64,000 nucleotides of DNA from DAOTYX01 sp034434635 (lineage in GTDB: Bacteria; Chloroflexota; Anaerolineae; B4-G1; DUEL01): positions 26,376 through 90,375 of the forward strand of contig DAOTYX010000079.1 of the NCBI GenBank assembly GCA_034434635.1, in the 5' to 3' direction. The notes under the pieces were generated by a model that was given only the letters and a program-made list of their open reading frames with translations, had not been told where the DNA came from and ran no database searches. The first letter of the stretch is position 1. Every line of letters begins with the position of its first letter. Shown piece after piece: positions 41,939 to 50,339 of the stretch. Made by a program: the position numbers and the translations under genes.

Positions 41939-43881
41939 AGTTCACTCTCCTCGGACGGGTCCAGAGTGAAGTTTGCCATACCGGGACGGGTCATCGCCAC
42001 GCGCACCCACCAGAACAGTGGCAGGTCAGGCAACTGCTGGGAGAAGATCTCCTGTGCTGCGAGGTGGTTCTGCGTGTACTCCTGACTGCCCGGCAGCGCG
42101 GCCAGGGCGGCGCGGCAGGTGCCATCATAGGTGTCGAGCGAGAACCCGGCGATGTTGAAATTGCGCTGCGTCCAGTTGTCCGGCCCCGGAATCTCCTCGG
42201 TCAGGTAGAGCGCGCAGGGCGGTTCCACACCGTTGAGCCAGTGGGAGAGCACCAGGTCGAACTGGCGGCCCATCACCGGCCCCTCCGGCCCATCGCGCCA
42301 GAACTCGTCCCAGGGCAGGAACTCCAGGTCCACGTCAATGCCGCAGTCCAACAGGTTGGCGCGGATAATGCGGGCGATCGCCTCGCGCTGTCGCTCCTCA
42401 GCGGCCAGGGTGAGCCGCACCTGGAAAGGCGTGCCACGGCGGACCCCAGTCACGTTCTGTGCTTCCAGCACCCCGTCACCATTCTCGTCAACCCAGCCGA
42501 CCTCCGCCAGCAAGGCTCGTCCGGCCTGGGGGTCATAGGGCCAGCGGGTCAGCCGGTCCCCAGCAAAGAGGGGGTGGTCAGGCAGGACGTAAGAGTCGGC
42601 GATGCGGCCCAGGCCCATGGTCGCCTCGTCCACCAGCGCCTGGCGGTCCACGCACTGGGCGATTGCCTGACGCACCCGCACATCGCCGAAGAAGTCCGGC
42701 CGGTTGTAAGTGGAGACCGGGACGACACCGAACTCCAGGTGCTCCCAGGCCTCGCTGGGGGCGACGGCCAGCGTCAGCAGACCCTGCTCCTGCGCGGCGA
42801 TGAGGAAAGGCATCACCTCGCTGAGCCGCTCATAGGAGGGGCCCGAACCGCCCATCTGCCCGTCACGCAGCAGACCCACATCGCACTGCCCGTCCACGAG
42901 CATGCTGGTCAGCTGGTAGATGTCGCGGGCGAAGCGGACGGTCACGCGGTCGAGGTGGGGCAACCCCTCCCCAGCGCGGAAATAGTGAGGGTTGCGTTCC
43001 AGTGTGATGTGGTCTCCCTCCTCCCACTCGGTGATGACGAACGGTCCCCACCCCAGCGGCTGACGGGTGCTCTCGACGCGGGTGAGCAGGTCAGCAGGGG
43101 TTGCGTGTAATGTCCGTTGCCAGAGATGACGTGGTAGAGGACTGAAGAAGTTGAGGAAGTAGAGGTCGTCCACATATCCCGGCAGGCCGGTCCAGACGAC
43201 GGTGGCAGTGCCAGCAGCAGCGTAGGAGGCGGTACGCTCACAGAGGTCTTTGACGAAAGCCGTGGCGGCGCTGGTCGGCGTGTCGGGGTCGCACGCGACC
43301 TCGTAACTGTAGACCGAGTCGTCCGCTGTGACCGGCTCCCCATCCGACCAGGTCACGCCGTCCAGCAGTTGCCAGGAGACGACCATGCGCTCCATCTCGA
43401 TGGGCGTGCCGTCGAAGGTGGCGACGCAGTCGGGATTGGCCAGGTCCACACAGGTATGCCGGGGGAGGACCTGCACTCCCGCGGTCAGTTCCACGACCCG
43501 CCCGTTGACGTCCACCACCCGATCTCCCTCCTGGACGACGATGGGATCGAAGTAGGCATCCCCTTCCTCCAGGCTGGGCAGCCCGTCCAGAATGACTGGC
43601 TGGAAGGCGTAGTTCCGGTGGTCAATGGGGCCGTCGTAGATGGCTTCCAGTACGTGGCGGGCGGCCGCGGAACTGGCGTAAAGGTAGAGCGTCTCCGGCT
43701 CGCCCTCCTGGCAGATGACCAGTTCGGCGGTGGTGGGGGCCGGCGTCGGCGTGGCGGTGACCACTTCCGGAGGGCTGGTCACCACAACCGTCTCCACAGG
43801 TGGCGACCCAGGAGCCACACAGGCCGTCAGCAACCCTCCCATCAGTGCCAGCAGCAAGGCAATCTTTGACCCGTTCGCCAT
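41905..43881 (-). CDS. Family 5 solute-binding lipoprotein (peptide-type ABC transporter)
   Basis: A 658-aa SBP_bac_5-type protein. Lipobox LLTACV (Cys about 21), a Thr/Pro linker, and the long bilobed fold including VSWQLLDGVTWSDGEPVTADDSVYSYEVACDP, PLGWGPFVITEWEEGDHITLERNPHYF and DVRVRQAIAQCVDRQALVDEATMG. It would bind peptides or oligosaccharide-like ligands for a Dpp/Opp permease. The only such permeases here are the two at 61940-63748, 18 kb away; they may or may not be its partners. Driven by a strong promoter. Confidence 0.92.
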   Translation of the reverse strand: MANGSKIALLLALMGGLLTACVAPGSPPVETVVVTSPPEVVTATPTPAPTTAELVICQEGEPETLYLYASSAAARHVLEAIYDGPIDHRNYAFQPVILDGLPSLEEGDAYFDPIVVQEGDRVVDVNGRVVELTAGVQVLPRHTCVDLANPDCVATFDGTPIEMERMVVSWQLLDGVTWSDGEPVTADDSVYSYEVACDPDTPTSAATAFVKDLCERTASYAAAGTATVVWTGLPGYVDDLYFLNFFSPLPRHLWQRTLHATPADLLTRVESTRQPLGWGPFVITEWEEGDHITLERNPHYFRAGEGLPHLDRVTVRFARDIYQLTSMLVDGQCDVGLLRDGQMGGSGPSYERLSEVMPFLIAAQEQGLLTLAVAPSEAWEHLEFGVVPVSTYNRPDFFGDVRVRQAIAQCVDRQALVDEATMGLGRIADSYVLPDHPLFAGDRLTRWPYDPQAGRALLAEVGWVDENGDGVLEAQNVTGVRRGTPFQVRLTLAAEERQREAIARIIRANLLDCGIDVDLEFLPWDEFWRDGPEGPVMGRQFDLVLSHWLNGVEPPCALYLTEEIPGPDNWTQRNFNIAGFSLDTYDGTCRAALAALPGSQEYTQNHLAAQEIFSQQLPDLPLFWWVRVAMTRPGMANFTLDPSEESELWGIESLDVPR

Positions 43882-43934
43882 AGAGGGTCCTCCTTACGTT
43901 TGTCGGGTATCGTCGGCAGTGAAGTGGTTGGGGC

Positions 43935-43963
43935 ATTATACCCGTAATGGGAGGGGAAGTCAA
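43935..43963 (-). promoter_or_regulatory. Strong promoter for the family 5 binding protein
   Basis: Minus-strand TTGACT (43963-43958), 17-bp spacer, perfect TATAAT (43940-43935). The leader of about 47 nt ends in AAGGAGGACCCTCT-ATG. Confidence 0.8.
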
Positions 43964-43994
43964 CGAGGCGACGGGATTGCAGTCGTGTTGCGGT

Positions 43995-44130
43995 GTAACT
44001 GCTCAGCCGTCTGGCGCCTGGCGACTGAAGTCGCGGCTACTGATGGCAAAGCCCGCCTGCGCGGTCTGGCCCAATCGCTGCAGGGCGACTCGGCGCAGGC
44101 AGGCGCGGCTTCAGCCACAGCCTGAGCCGT
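43995..44130. repeat. Dispersed element of the GTAACTGCTCAG family
   Basis: Begins GTAACTGCTCAGCCGTCTGG and ends GCCTGAGCCGTTGT, imperfect inverted ends; the interior has GGCGACTGAAGTCGCGGCT, AAGCCCGCCTGCGCGGTC, and GGCTTCAGCC. The left end and the GACTGAAGT word match 61641-61677. No gene is supported in the spacer. Confidence 0.6.
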
Positions 44131-44154
44131 TGTGTTGCGGTTGGATGAAGAGAG

Positions 44155-44183
44155 TTGTCAAGAGGGAAAAACTCTGCTATGCT
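44155..44183 (+). promoter_or_regulatory. Promoter giving a near-leaderless mRNA
   Basis: TTGTCA (44155-44160), 17-bp spacer, TATGCT (44178-44183). The ATG of the glycosidase-like gene is at 44193, about 3 nt after the expected start site. Confidence 0.55.
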
Positions 44184-44192
44184 GAATGCAGG

Positions 44193-45626
44193 ATGAAGGG
44201 GCACCAGAAGTGGGCAGGGATAGTCATCGCGACCCTCCTGCTTTTGAACGGCGGAGGGTTGCCATCCCCCGCGCGCGCCTTACCGGAGCCACACCTGTGG
44301 TACGGCATCAACCTGCGCAACCCCACGCCAACCCAGCTGAACCTGGTAGCCGGGCTGGGCTTCGGCTGGGTCAGGATGTGGGATGAGTACACCCCCGTGC
44401 CAGCGACGAGACTCCCCTACAACGTGCTCTACGTTCTCTCCTGCGAAGGCTATGTCACCAACCTGCAGGCCTGGGGGGAGCATGTCACAGCGATCGCCCA
44501 GGCCGGACAGGGACGAGTCGAGGCCTACGAGATCTGCAACGAACCCAACGTCACCGGCTTCTGGGAGGGGCGCCCACCCGACCCGGCGCGCTACAGCCAG
44601 ATGCTGTGCGTCGCCTACCAGCGCATCAAAGCGGCGGACCCGGCGGCAGCAGTGGTGAGCGCCGGGCTGGCGCCTGTGGGCCGTATCCAGGGCACCTGCA
44701 ATGGCTGGCCGGGCAACAACTGCGGCGCGATGGACGAGCGTACCTACGCCCAGGCGATGCTGAACCAGGGAGCCGGTGTGTGCATGGACGCCTTCGCCTA
44801 CCACCCCTACGGCTTCGCCTATCCACCCGAGCAGGACCCTGCCAGCGTCGAGAACGGCTTCGTCTTTCGCGGTCTTGAGGTCATGCACCAGATTCTCGCC
44901 GCTGGCGGCCTGGAGGAGACCCCCATCTGGGCCACCGAGTTCAACTGGCTGCGCGACCCCGCTGAGGATGGCCCGCTGCCGGGCTGGTGTCATCGTATCC
45001 CCGATTTCGAGAACTTCTTCGGCTGGATGGACGTCAGTGCGCAAACGCAGGCAGACTATCTGGTGCGGGCCTTCCAGTACGCCGACGAACACTTTCCATG
45101 GCTGCACGGCATGTTCGTGTGGAATCTGGACTGGCACAACTACAACTGGCTCTGCGAGGCGAGCCGCTACTTTTCGATACGGCGGTATGACGGGAGCGAG
45201 GGCGGGGAAACGACCCCGGCCTACACAGCCCTGGCCGGCATGGAGCAGCGCCCCGGCCCCTTCGCGCCCCGCCTGAGTGTTGTGCCGGCAACGCTGATGC
45301 TGCTGGCCGACATAGACGAGCCCGGCACAGTCCGGGGAGGGGCAGTGGTGCGGAATGCTGGTTACCGCACGCTGGCCTGGACCGCCGTCGCGGACCCCGA
45401 CGGCGAGGTGGTGCCCACCCTGCCGGTGACAGGCGGCGTGCAAGGGGCTGCACTGCCGGTGTGGGTGGACACGACAGGGTTGGCGCTGGGTATCCACAGC
45501 GGAGCGATCACCGTCACGGCCACGTCCAGCGATGTGCTGGGTTCACCGACCCGCCTGACGGTAGAGGTTTCCGTCGTCCCGCAGGTGTGGCGGTGCTACC
45601 TGCCGGCCGTCGCCGTGGTGTGGTAG
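44193..45626 (+). CDS. Secreted clan GH-A-like glycosidase with C-terminal Ig-like domain
   Basis: A 477-aa protein. Signal peptide (WAGIVIATLLLLNGGGLPSPARA), then a TIM-barrel (about 35-350) with the acid/base candidate in AYEICNEPNVTGFWEG and the nucleophile candidate in IWATEFNWLRD. Cys residues are numerous, fitting an extracellular location. The C-terminal domain (about 365-470) reads LSVVPATLMLLADID, then ALPVWVDTTGLALGIHSGAITVTA, resembling BACON-type beta sandwiches. Substrate unknown (GH5/GH39-like). The start at 44193 is fixed by the promoter and the signal peptide; upstream reading runs into the repeat. Confidence 0.8.
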   Translation: MKGHQKWAGIVIATLLLLNGGGLPSPARALPEPHLWYGINLRNPTPTQLNLVAGLGFGWVRMWDEYTPVPATRLPYNVLYVLSCEGYVTNLQAWGEHVTAIAQAGQGRVEAYEICNEPNVTGFWEGRPPDPARYSQMLCVAYQRIKAADPAAAVVSAGLAPVGRIQGTCNGWPGNNCGAMDERTYAQAMLNQGAGVCMDAFAYHPYGFAYPPEQDPASVENGFVFRGLEVMHQILAAGGLEETPIWATEFNWLRDPAEDGPLPGWCHRIPDFENFFGWMDVSAQTQADYLVRAFQYADEHFPWLHGMFVWNLDWHNYNWLCEASRYFSIRRYDGSEGGETTPAYTALAGMEQRPGPFAPRLSVVPATLMLLADIDEPGTVRGGAVVRNAGYRTLAWTAVADPDGEVVPTLPVTGGVQGAALPVWVDTTGLALGIHSGAITVTATSSDVLGSPTRLTVEVSVVPQVWRCYLPAVAVVW

Positions 45627-45841
45627 GCGGTCATACCCCGTGCGGCGGGTGTGCCCCAATTGCAGGACAACTGCAAGCAGTTGTCCTACTTGTCTATGCA
45701 GGCGGTCCGCAGGGCGGCTATGTCCGACAAAGGCGATGTTGCCCGTGCCTGGGAACTTGTTTTGATCGCAAAAGGTCAAGACCGTGAGGTGAAGCAGGGG
45801 AACCTGCCACCCGAGAACGCCCCTTCACCCGCCTCCGCGCT
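45627..45841. repeat. Spacer with AGGACAACTGC/GCAGTTGTCCT palindrome
   Basis: 215 bp between two convergent genes, no supported gene. The palindrome at 45664-45687 has perfect 11-bp arms and a 2-nt centre; it is the longer copy of the element at 4555-4578 and may act as a bidirectional 3'-end hairpin for the glycosidase-like gene and for the sigma-54 operon. Confidence 0.55.
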
Positions 45842-48514
45842 CTACGCCTGGGCGCTCTCCTCAGCGATCGCCTGGAGGATGGCTGGCTTGTTCTCCAGAC
45901 CAAACGGCGCCTGGTCGCCCGCCAGTTCGTAGCGATAGAAGATCACGCCGGTGACCGGTCGCTCCTCGCGGAAGTAGCGCAGGGCTTCATGCACCCAGGC
46001 GGCATTGTCAGCGCGCCAACCGGTGGCACCGCCGATGGTCGTGAGACACTGCGGGTTCAGTTCAGTCACGAAGGTCGGCAGGGAGCGGAAACGTTCCGGC
46101 ACGGCCGCCAGGAGCGGCTCGATCGCACGCAGGTGAAGGTACTGCCAGGTGAGCGGCGGGTCGCTGAACCGCTGCCGGGACCAGACCTCCGCCGGGTCGT
46201 TCGTCTGCGTCTTGGCGTGGAAGAAGAGCGCATCGGCGCCGCTGATGCCCTCTAGCATCGCCACCCACCACTGCCGACAGTCCGAATTCGGGCCAAAATA
46301 GGGATCCACCGGCGGGGGCCCCATCCTGGCCCGCCCGGCCACCCGGCGCCAGATCTCGTTATAGATGGCGACAACGTCATCCGGGGTGAGCGGCGTCTCC
46401 TGATGGGTGCCGAAACCGGGCCACTCCTGGCGGTTGTTGGGCTCATTGCCAATGTGGAAATAGTCCACACCGCGCGCCGAAAGCATGGTGCTGACCACCG
46501 CTGCAATGAAGGAGTTCCGTTCCTCACGGCGGGGCAGGGTCCCTCCCGCTCCCGCGTACCCCCAGTTGAGGCGGCAGATGACTGTGAGGCCGGCCTCCTG
46601 CAGGGAGCGGCAATCTATCTGGATCGCCTGACGCTGCACGGGATAATGGACCAGGCAGCAGCCGGTCACACCGTGGGCCACCATCCACTCCGCACCGCGC
46701 CAGTCGTGCAGGCCGACCATCACCTGAGCCGGCGCGGGATGGGATTTCAGGTGTGCAGCACGGATACCGGCGAAGTCGGCGGGGGACTTCGTCTTGCGCA
46801 CGCCATCCCACGTGTCAATGATGCGCAACTTGTCCCCTTCCACGGCCTCCAGGTAGACGAAGTGGCCGCCGTCCGCCCGCCGCAGGATGACCTCCCACCC
46901 GTCCTGCAGCAAGCGTCGCAATTCGCGGGCTGAGCGGCTCCGGTTATCCTTGATGGCGTCGTCAAAGACCGGGAATAGCGGGACCGCCCCCTCCCACGCC
47001 ATGATGTTGTCATCCACGTAGGCAGCGCGGGCCGCCACCAGGAGTTTGTCCAGCAGCGGCGGGGTGATGTCCCGCCCGTAGACCTTGCGCAGGATGATGG
47101 CGAAGCCGGTCATGAAACAGCCGTAGCGGCCGATCGTCTCGTCCCCCGCATCGGGGTCCTCACCGAAGTCGTAGTGTGCCCAGCGGCGGTCGCTCTGCGC
47201 CATGGCGATGTCGCCGTTCAATTCGGGAGCCAGGAGGACCGCCATCTCCCAGGGGCTCTCCGTCTCGACCACCCGACACGGAGCAGCCGGGGCGTGACGC
47301 TGCAACCAGGACTCCAACCCCTCCTCCCACTTCGCCGGGTTGACCGCGACGACCCGGCACCCCTGCAGCCGGAAACGGCTGCTGTCAGAGGGATGGGCCA
47401 CAACGGCCTGCAGGTCCACGCTGCCGATCGCCGCTGCGGTGCGCCACTCCATCCGCTCGACCAGGTCCTCGAAGCAGGGCAACAACACCACTGTTGGACC
47501 GTCCACATTCTCCTCCACTCCATCGGTTGGGGAGACTGAAGGGGTTTCCTCCTCCGCCACGTCGGTTGAGGGGACAGCGGGGGCAGCAGCCCCCGTCGCG
47601 CCCAGGACGGCATCGTTGAGCAACACGACTTTATCCGGCGCGTCGGCTCGACCCGACCGCGCGGGCAACACCGCCACCTCACGCGGCCACTGCAACAGCA
47701 ACGCCGGATCGGCGAAACTGTCGCCGACCTTGACATCCAGGTGCAGGTGGTCCGTCTCCCGCAGGCCGGTGTCGCCTGGACGCCCCAGCTTCTGGCCGAC
47801 CGTCACCCTCTGCCCGACCGTCACGTAGATGCCGGCCGGTCCGCTGAGGTGGCCATAGCGAATCAGGACCTGACGCCCGTCGCTCACCGTCGTCTGCACG
47901 CGCACGCGATAGCCCAAGCCTCCCTGGCTGCTGCCCGCGCCCGCCTCGACGACAACCCCTTCGGTGACCGACAGCACTTCATCCCCCCACACCGCCCACG
48001 AAGCGAGCAGGTCGAGACCGCAATGATGGGTCGCGCTCTGGGGCCGCCAGTTCCCGAAGGGCTCGACCATCTGTTGCGTCGGATGGGTGGTGGGGCAGGG
48101 AAGCGTCAGGCCAGTTTCCTTCAGGCTGTAGGCCAGCAACCGACCGGCGAGCTGATAGTCATTCTCCCAGTCGAGCGGCCAGTACTGGACGCCGGGATAG
48201 AACTGGGCGAAGAACCCAGCCAGGTCTTCCGGCTGCCCGGCCGGCGACCAGTCTTGAGGACGCAGGGCGATCACGCGGCGGACATCGAGCCGGCCGATGC
48301 CGGCATCGTCCGCGCTGCCGCCGATCGTCCACCGTTCCCCCACCGGCAACAGGCGCAGGAGACGGCGCATGAAGGCGGTATCCGCCGTAGGAGGTACCAG
48401 GACATAGGTACGCTCATACTGCTCGCGCGGCTCCCCTTCACTGACCAGGAACCTGAGCGGCCGGCTCGCTGGCGCGGTCAGTAGCCGTTTGTCTGTATCT
48501 GCGAGGGAGGACAT
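45842..48514 (-). CDS. Multidomain wall hydrolase: M23, C39-like and GH-A-like domains, no signal peptide
   Basis: An 890-aa protein. Residues 20-130 and 340-430 are two copies of an unnamed domain (RRVIALRPQDW / CRVVAVNPAKW). Between them is an M23 metallopeptidase (about 140-275) with HxxxD at 164-168, RYGHLSG, and HLHLD at 256-260, all zinc ligands kept. A C39-like cysteine peptidase follows (about 435-595; AQSDRRWAHYDFG, Cys466 in RYGCFMTG, His551 in GGHFVYLE, Asp567 in IIDTWDG). A TIM-barrel with Glu691 (FHIGNEPNN) and FVTELNP (about 823-830) ends it. This could cut peptidoglycan peptides and glycans, but the N-terminus has no export signal, as in endolysins. Last gene of the sigma-54 operon. 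Confidence 0.85.
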   Translation of the reverse strand: MSSLADTDKRLLTAPASRPLRFLVSEGEPREQYERTYVLVPPTADTAFMRRLLRLLPVGERWTIGGSADDAGIGRLDVRRVIALRPQDWSPAGQPEDLAGFFAQFYPGVQYWPLDWENDYQLAGRLLAYSLKETGLTLPCPTTHPTQQMVEPFGNWRPQSATHHCGLDLLASWAVWGDEVLSVTEGVVVEAGAGSSQGGLGYRVRVQTTVSDGRQVLIRYGHLSGPAGIYVTVGQRVTVGQKLGRPGDTGLRETDHLHLDVKVGDSFADPALLLQWPREVAVLPARSGRADAPDKVVLLNDAVLGATGAAAPAVPSTDVAEEETPSVSPTDGVEENVDGPTVVLLPCFEDLVERMEWRTAAAIGSVDLQAVVAHPSDSSRFRLQGCRVVAVNPAKWEEGLESWLQRHAPAAPCRVVETESPWEMAVLLAPELNGDIAMAQSDRRWAHYDFGEDPDAGDETIGRYGCFMTGFAIILRKVYGRDITPPLLDKLLVAARAAYVDDNIMAWEGAVPLFPVFDDAIKDNRSRSARELRRLLQDGWEVILRRADGGHFVYLEAVEGDKLRIIDTWDGVRKTKSPADFAGIRAAHLKSHPAPAQVMVGLHDWRGAEWMVAHGVTGCCLVHYPVQRQAIQIDCRSLQEAGLTVICRLNWGYAGAGGTLPRREERNSFIAAVVSTMLSARGVDYFHIGNEPNNRQEWPGFGTHQETPLTPDDVVAIYNEIWRRVAGRARMGPPPVDPYFGPNSDCRQWWVAMLEGISGADALFFHAKTQTNDPAEVWSRQRFSDPPLTWQYLHLRAIEPLLAAVPERFRSLPTFVTELNPQCLTTIGGATGWRADNAAWVHEALRYFREERPVTGVIFYRYELAGDQAPFGLENKPAILQAIAEESAQA

Positions 48515-48552
48515 GGGCTGTTTCGCTTCCGCAACGCCTCTCAGGCTATGGC

Positions 48553-48807
48553 CTAGCGGGAAGAGGTGATCTTCACGACCTCACCCTCCGGACTGATCGT
48601 CACTCGCACCACCCGCCGCATGCTCCCGCCGTCCGGCAGAGGCATTTCTTTCTGGAAGGTCACCACCGCAGGCCCCTGTCCGTGAGCGCCCGTCCCTTCG
48701 GGCAGAGAGAAAGAGGACAGGCACGGCTCAGCGTCGGCCATCTCCGGGAAACTCTCCCGCACCGCCTGGCGGGCTACGGCCAGCCAGTTCGCCTCCTGGT
48801 CACTCAA
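48553..48807 (-). CDS. 84-aa protein homologous to the caspase-like peptidase C-terminus
   Basis: The protein has an N-terminal helix (NWLAVARQAVRESFPEMADAE) and a beta-rich C-terminal half (VVTFQKEMPLPDGG, VVRVTISPEGEVVKI). The last 40 residues align without gaps to the last 40 of the peptidase at 50340-52013 with about 14 identities (VT-KE-P, VxVT, G-K pattern), and SFPEMADAE aligns to SLPHMAQAQ there. It is a free-standing copy of that module. Start is TTG at 48807, chosen because GGAGGTGAAAG precedes it; this overlaps the ftsZ stop by 8 nt. Function unknown; an adaptor, inhibitor or substrate of the peptidase is possible. Confidence 0.75.
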   Translation of the reverse strand: MSDQEANWLAVARQAVRESFPEMADAEPCLSSFSLPEGTGAHGQGPAVVTFQKEMPLPDGGSMRRVVRVTISPEGEVVKITSSR

Positions 48808-49876
48808 CTTTCACCTCCTCGAGATGGATCACCCGTCTGGGTCGGCGCATGAAGGCCGGCACGGAGAGATCATCCGGAGCCACCTCCACTGCCAGCGGCG
48901 ACGGCTCCGGCTTGGGGATGACGGGCCGCGCCTCTCTCCCCAACCCGCTGGCGATCAGGGTGATCTCCACCCGCCCGGACATCCGGGGGTCCACTACCGC
49001 ACCGAAGAAGACTTCGGACTCCTGCACAGCGGCCTGGCGGATCATCTCCATCGCCTGGTTGACATCCGTCAGGGTGAGGTCATCGCCGCCGGTGATGTTG
49101 ACCAGAACCCGCTCCATGCCAGAGATCATTTCGGCGTTGAGCAGGGGGTTCTGCAAGGCCATGTGGGCTGCCTCGACGGCCTTGTGTTCACCCTCGCCGT
49201 AGCCGATGGAGACGTAGACCTGGCCGGCGTCCTGCATGATCGCGCGGATGTCGGCGAAATCGAGGTTGATCAGGCCGGGCCGGGTAGCCAGATCGGCGAT
49301 CCCCTGCACCGCCTGGCGCAACACCTCATCCGCGATGCGGAAGGCCACCTCGAGGGAGACGCGCTGGTTGACCAGGTCAATCAAGCGGTCGTTAGGCACG
49401 ACGAGCAGGGCGTCCACCTCCTCCCTGAGCCGGACGATGCCCTCCTCGGCGACCGCCTGGCGTCGCCGCCCCTCGAAGGAGAAGGGGCGCGTGACGATGG
49501 CGATGGTCAACGCGTGCTCCGCCCGGGCGACCTGGGCCACGATCGGCGCTGCGCCCGTGCCCGTGCCGCCACCCATCCCCGCCGTGATGAACACCATGTC
49601 CGCCCCATGCAGGGCCCGGGCAATGGCCGTCCGGCTTTCCTGTGCCGCCTCCGCGCCGACGTCGGGGTTCCCTCCGGCCCCCAACGCGCGGGTACGTCCC
49701 TCCAGGTAGATCTTGACCGGCGCCTCGCTGCGCGCCAACGCCTGCAGGTCGGTGTTGGCGACGACAAAATCCACACCAGGGATGCCGATCTGGATCATGC
49801 GGTCCACCGCGTTGCTGCCGGCTCCGCCGACACCGATGACCACGATCTTCGCGCCTCTCCATTCGTTGGCAGTCAT
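48800..49876 (-). CDS. ftsZ: FtsZ, tubulin-like cell division GTPase
   Basis: A 358-aa FtsZ. GTP-binding IVVIGVGGAGSNAVDRM at 11-27, the tubulin signature GGGTGTG at 102-108, NDRLIDLVNQRVS, and the catalytic T7 loop NLDFADIRAIM near 206. After a short linker the C-terminal peptide DDLSVPAFMRRPRR is present, the segment that binds FtsA, SepF or other division partners, so it should polymerise and be tethered to the membrane. It is preceded by mraZ (17 bp) but none of the other dcw genes (rsmH, ftsL, ftsI, mur, ftsW, ftsQ, ftsA) is here. It may be the housekeeping copy or a second one. Confidence 0.93.
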   Translation of the reverse strand: MTANEWRGAKIVVIGVGGAGSNAVDRMIQIGIPGVDFVVANTDLQALARSEAPVKIYLEGRTRALGAGGNPDVGAEAAQESRTAIARALHGADMVFITAGMGGGTGTGAAPIVAQVARAEHALTIAIVTRPFSFEGRRRQAVAEEGIVRLREEVDALLVVPNDRLIDLVNQRVSLEVAFRIADEVLRQAVQGIADLATRPGLINLDFADIRAIMQDAGQVYVSIGYGEGEHKAVEAAHMALQNPLLNAEMISGMERVLVNITGGDDLTLTDVNQAMEMIRQAAVQESEVFFGAVVDPRMSGRVEITLIASGLGREARPVIPKPEPSPLAVEVAPDDLSVPAFMRRPRRVIHLEEVKVE

Positions 49877-49893
49877 GTTGACGTTCTCCTTCT

Positions 49894-50331
49894 CTAGACC
49901 CCGACAGTCTGGCTTAGCCGCTCCGCGATCCCCTCCACTTCCGCGACGATCTGGGCCGTGACCTGCTCCCAGCGTTCAGGGTTCCACAGTTCGAGATGAT
50001 CGGACAGGCCGACGATCACCACCTCATTCTCGATGCCGGCGTACTGCCGCAGTTCAGCCGGCAGGGGAATGCGGCCGCGCGCATCGGGGAGACACGAGAC
50101 AGCCGCGGAGAAGATCAGGCGGGCGAAGGCGCGCCCATCACGGTTGGTGAGGGGCAGATGCGCCTGTACCTTCTCCGCCAGCCGGCGAAACTCCCCGGCA
50201 GGCAGAACCCAGAGGCAGGGCTCGATACCCCGCGTCAGGACCACGCCGCCGGACAACTCGGGGCGGAACGCGGGGGGCAGGCTTAGCCAACCACTGCGGT
50301 CGGTCTTCTGACGAACCTCGCCCAGCAGCAT
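49894..50331 (-). CDS. mraZ: MraZ-like DNA-binding protein
   Basis: A 145-aa protein with two SpoVT/AbrB-like swapped hairpins: MLLGEVRQKTDRSGWLSLPPAFRPEL (1-26) and DARGRIPLPAELRQYAGIENEVVIVGLSDHLELWNPERWEQ (about 83-123). The conserved DxKGR is altered to DRSGW in the first repeat but DARGR is kept in the second. MraZ normally binds direct repeats upstream of its own dcw operon. I saw no obvious TGGGN-type repeats just upstream of this gene. It lies 8 bp after the peptidase and 17 bp before ftsZ. Confidence 0.88.
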   Translation of the reverse strand: MLLGEVRQKTDRSGWLSLPPAFRPELSGGVVLTRGIEPCLWVLPAGEFRRLAEKVQAHLPLTNRDGRAFARLIFSAAVSCLPDARGRIPLPAELRQYAGIENEVVIVGLSDHLELWNPERWEQVTAQIVAEVEGIAERLSQTVGV

Positions 50332-50339
50332 ACGTTCCC

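Noticed and set aside
43947..44192. Longer N-terminus of the glycosidase-like protein
   Set aside because: The upstream codons lie in a dispersed repeat, and the signal peptide plus a promoter with -10 at 44178-44183 place the start at 44193.
48800..50331. Remnant of a complete dcw cluster
   Set aside because: No fragments of rsmH, mur or other fts genes were found between or around mraZ and ftsZ; the flanking genes are the caspase-like peptidase and the 84-aa module.
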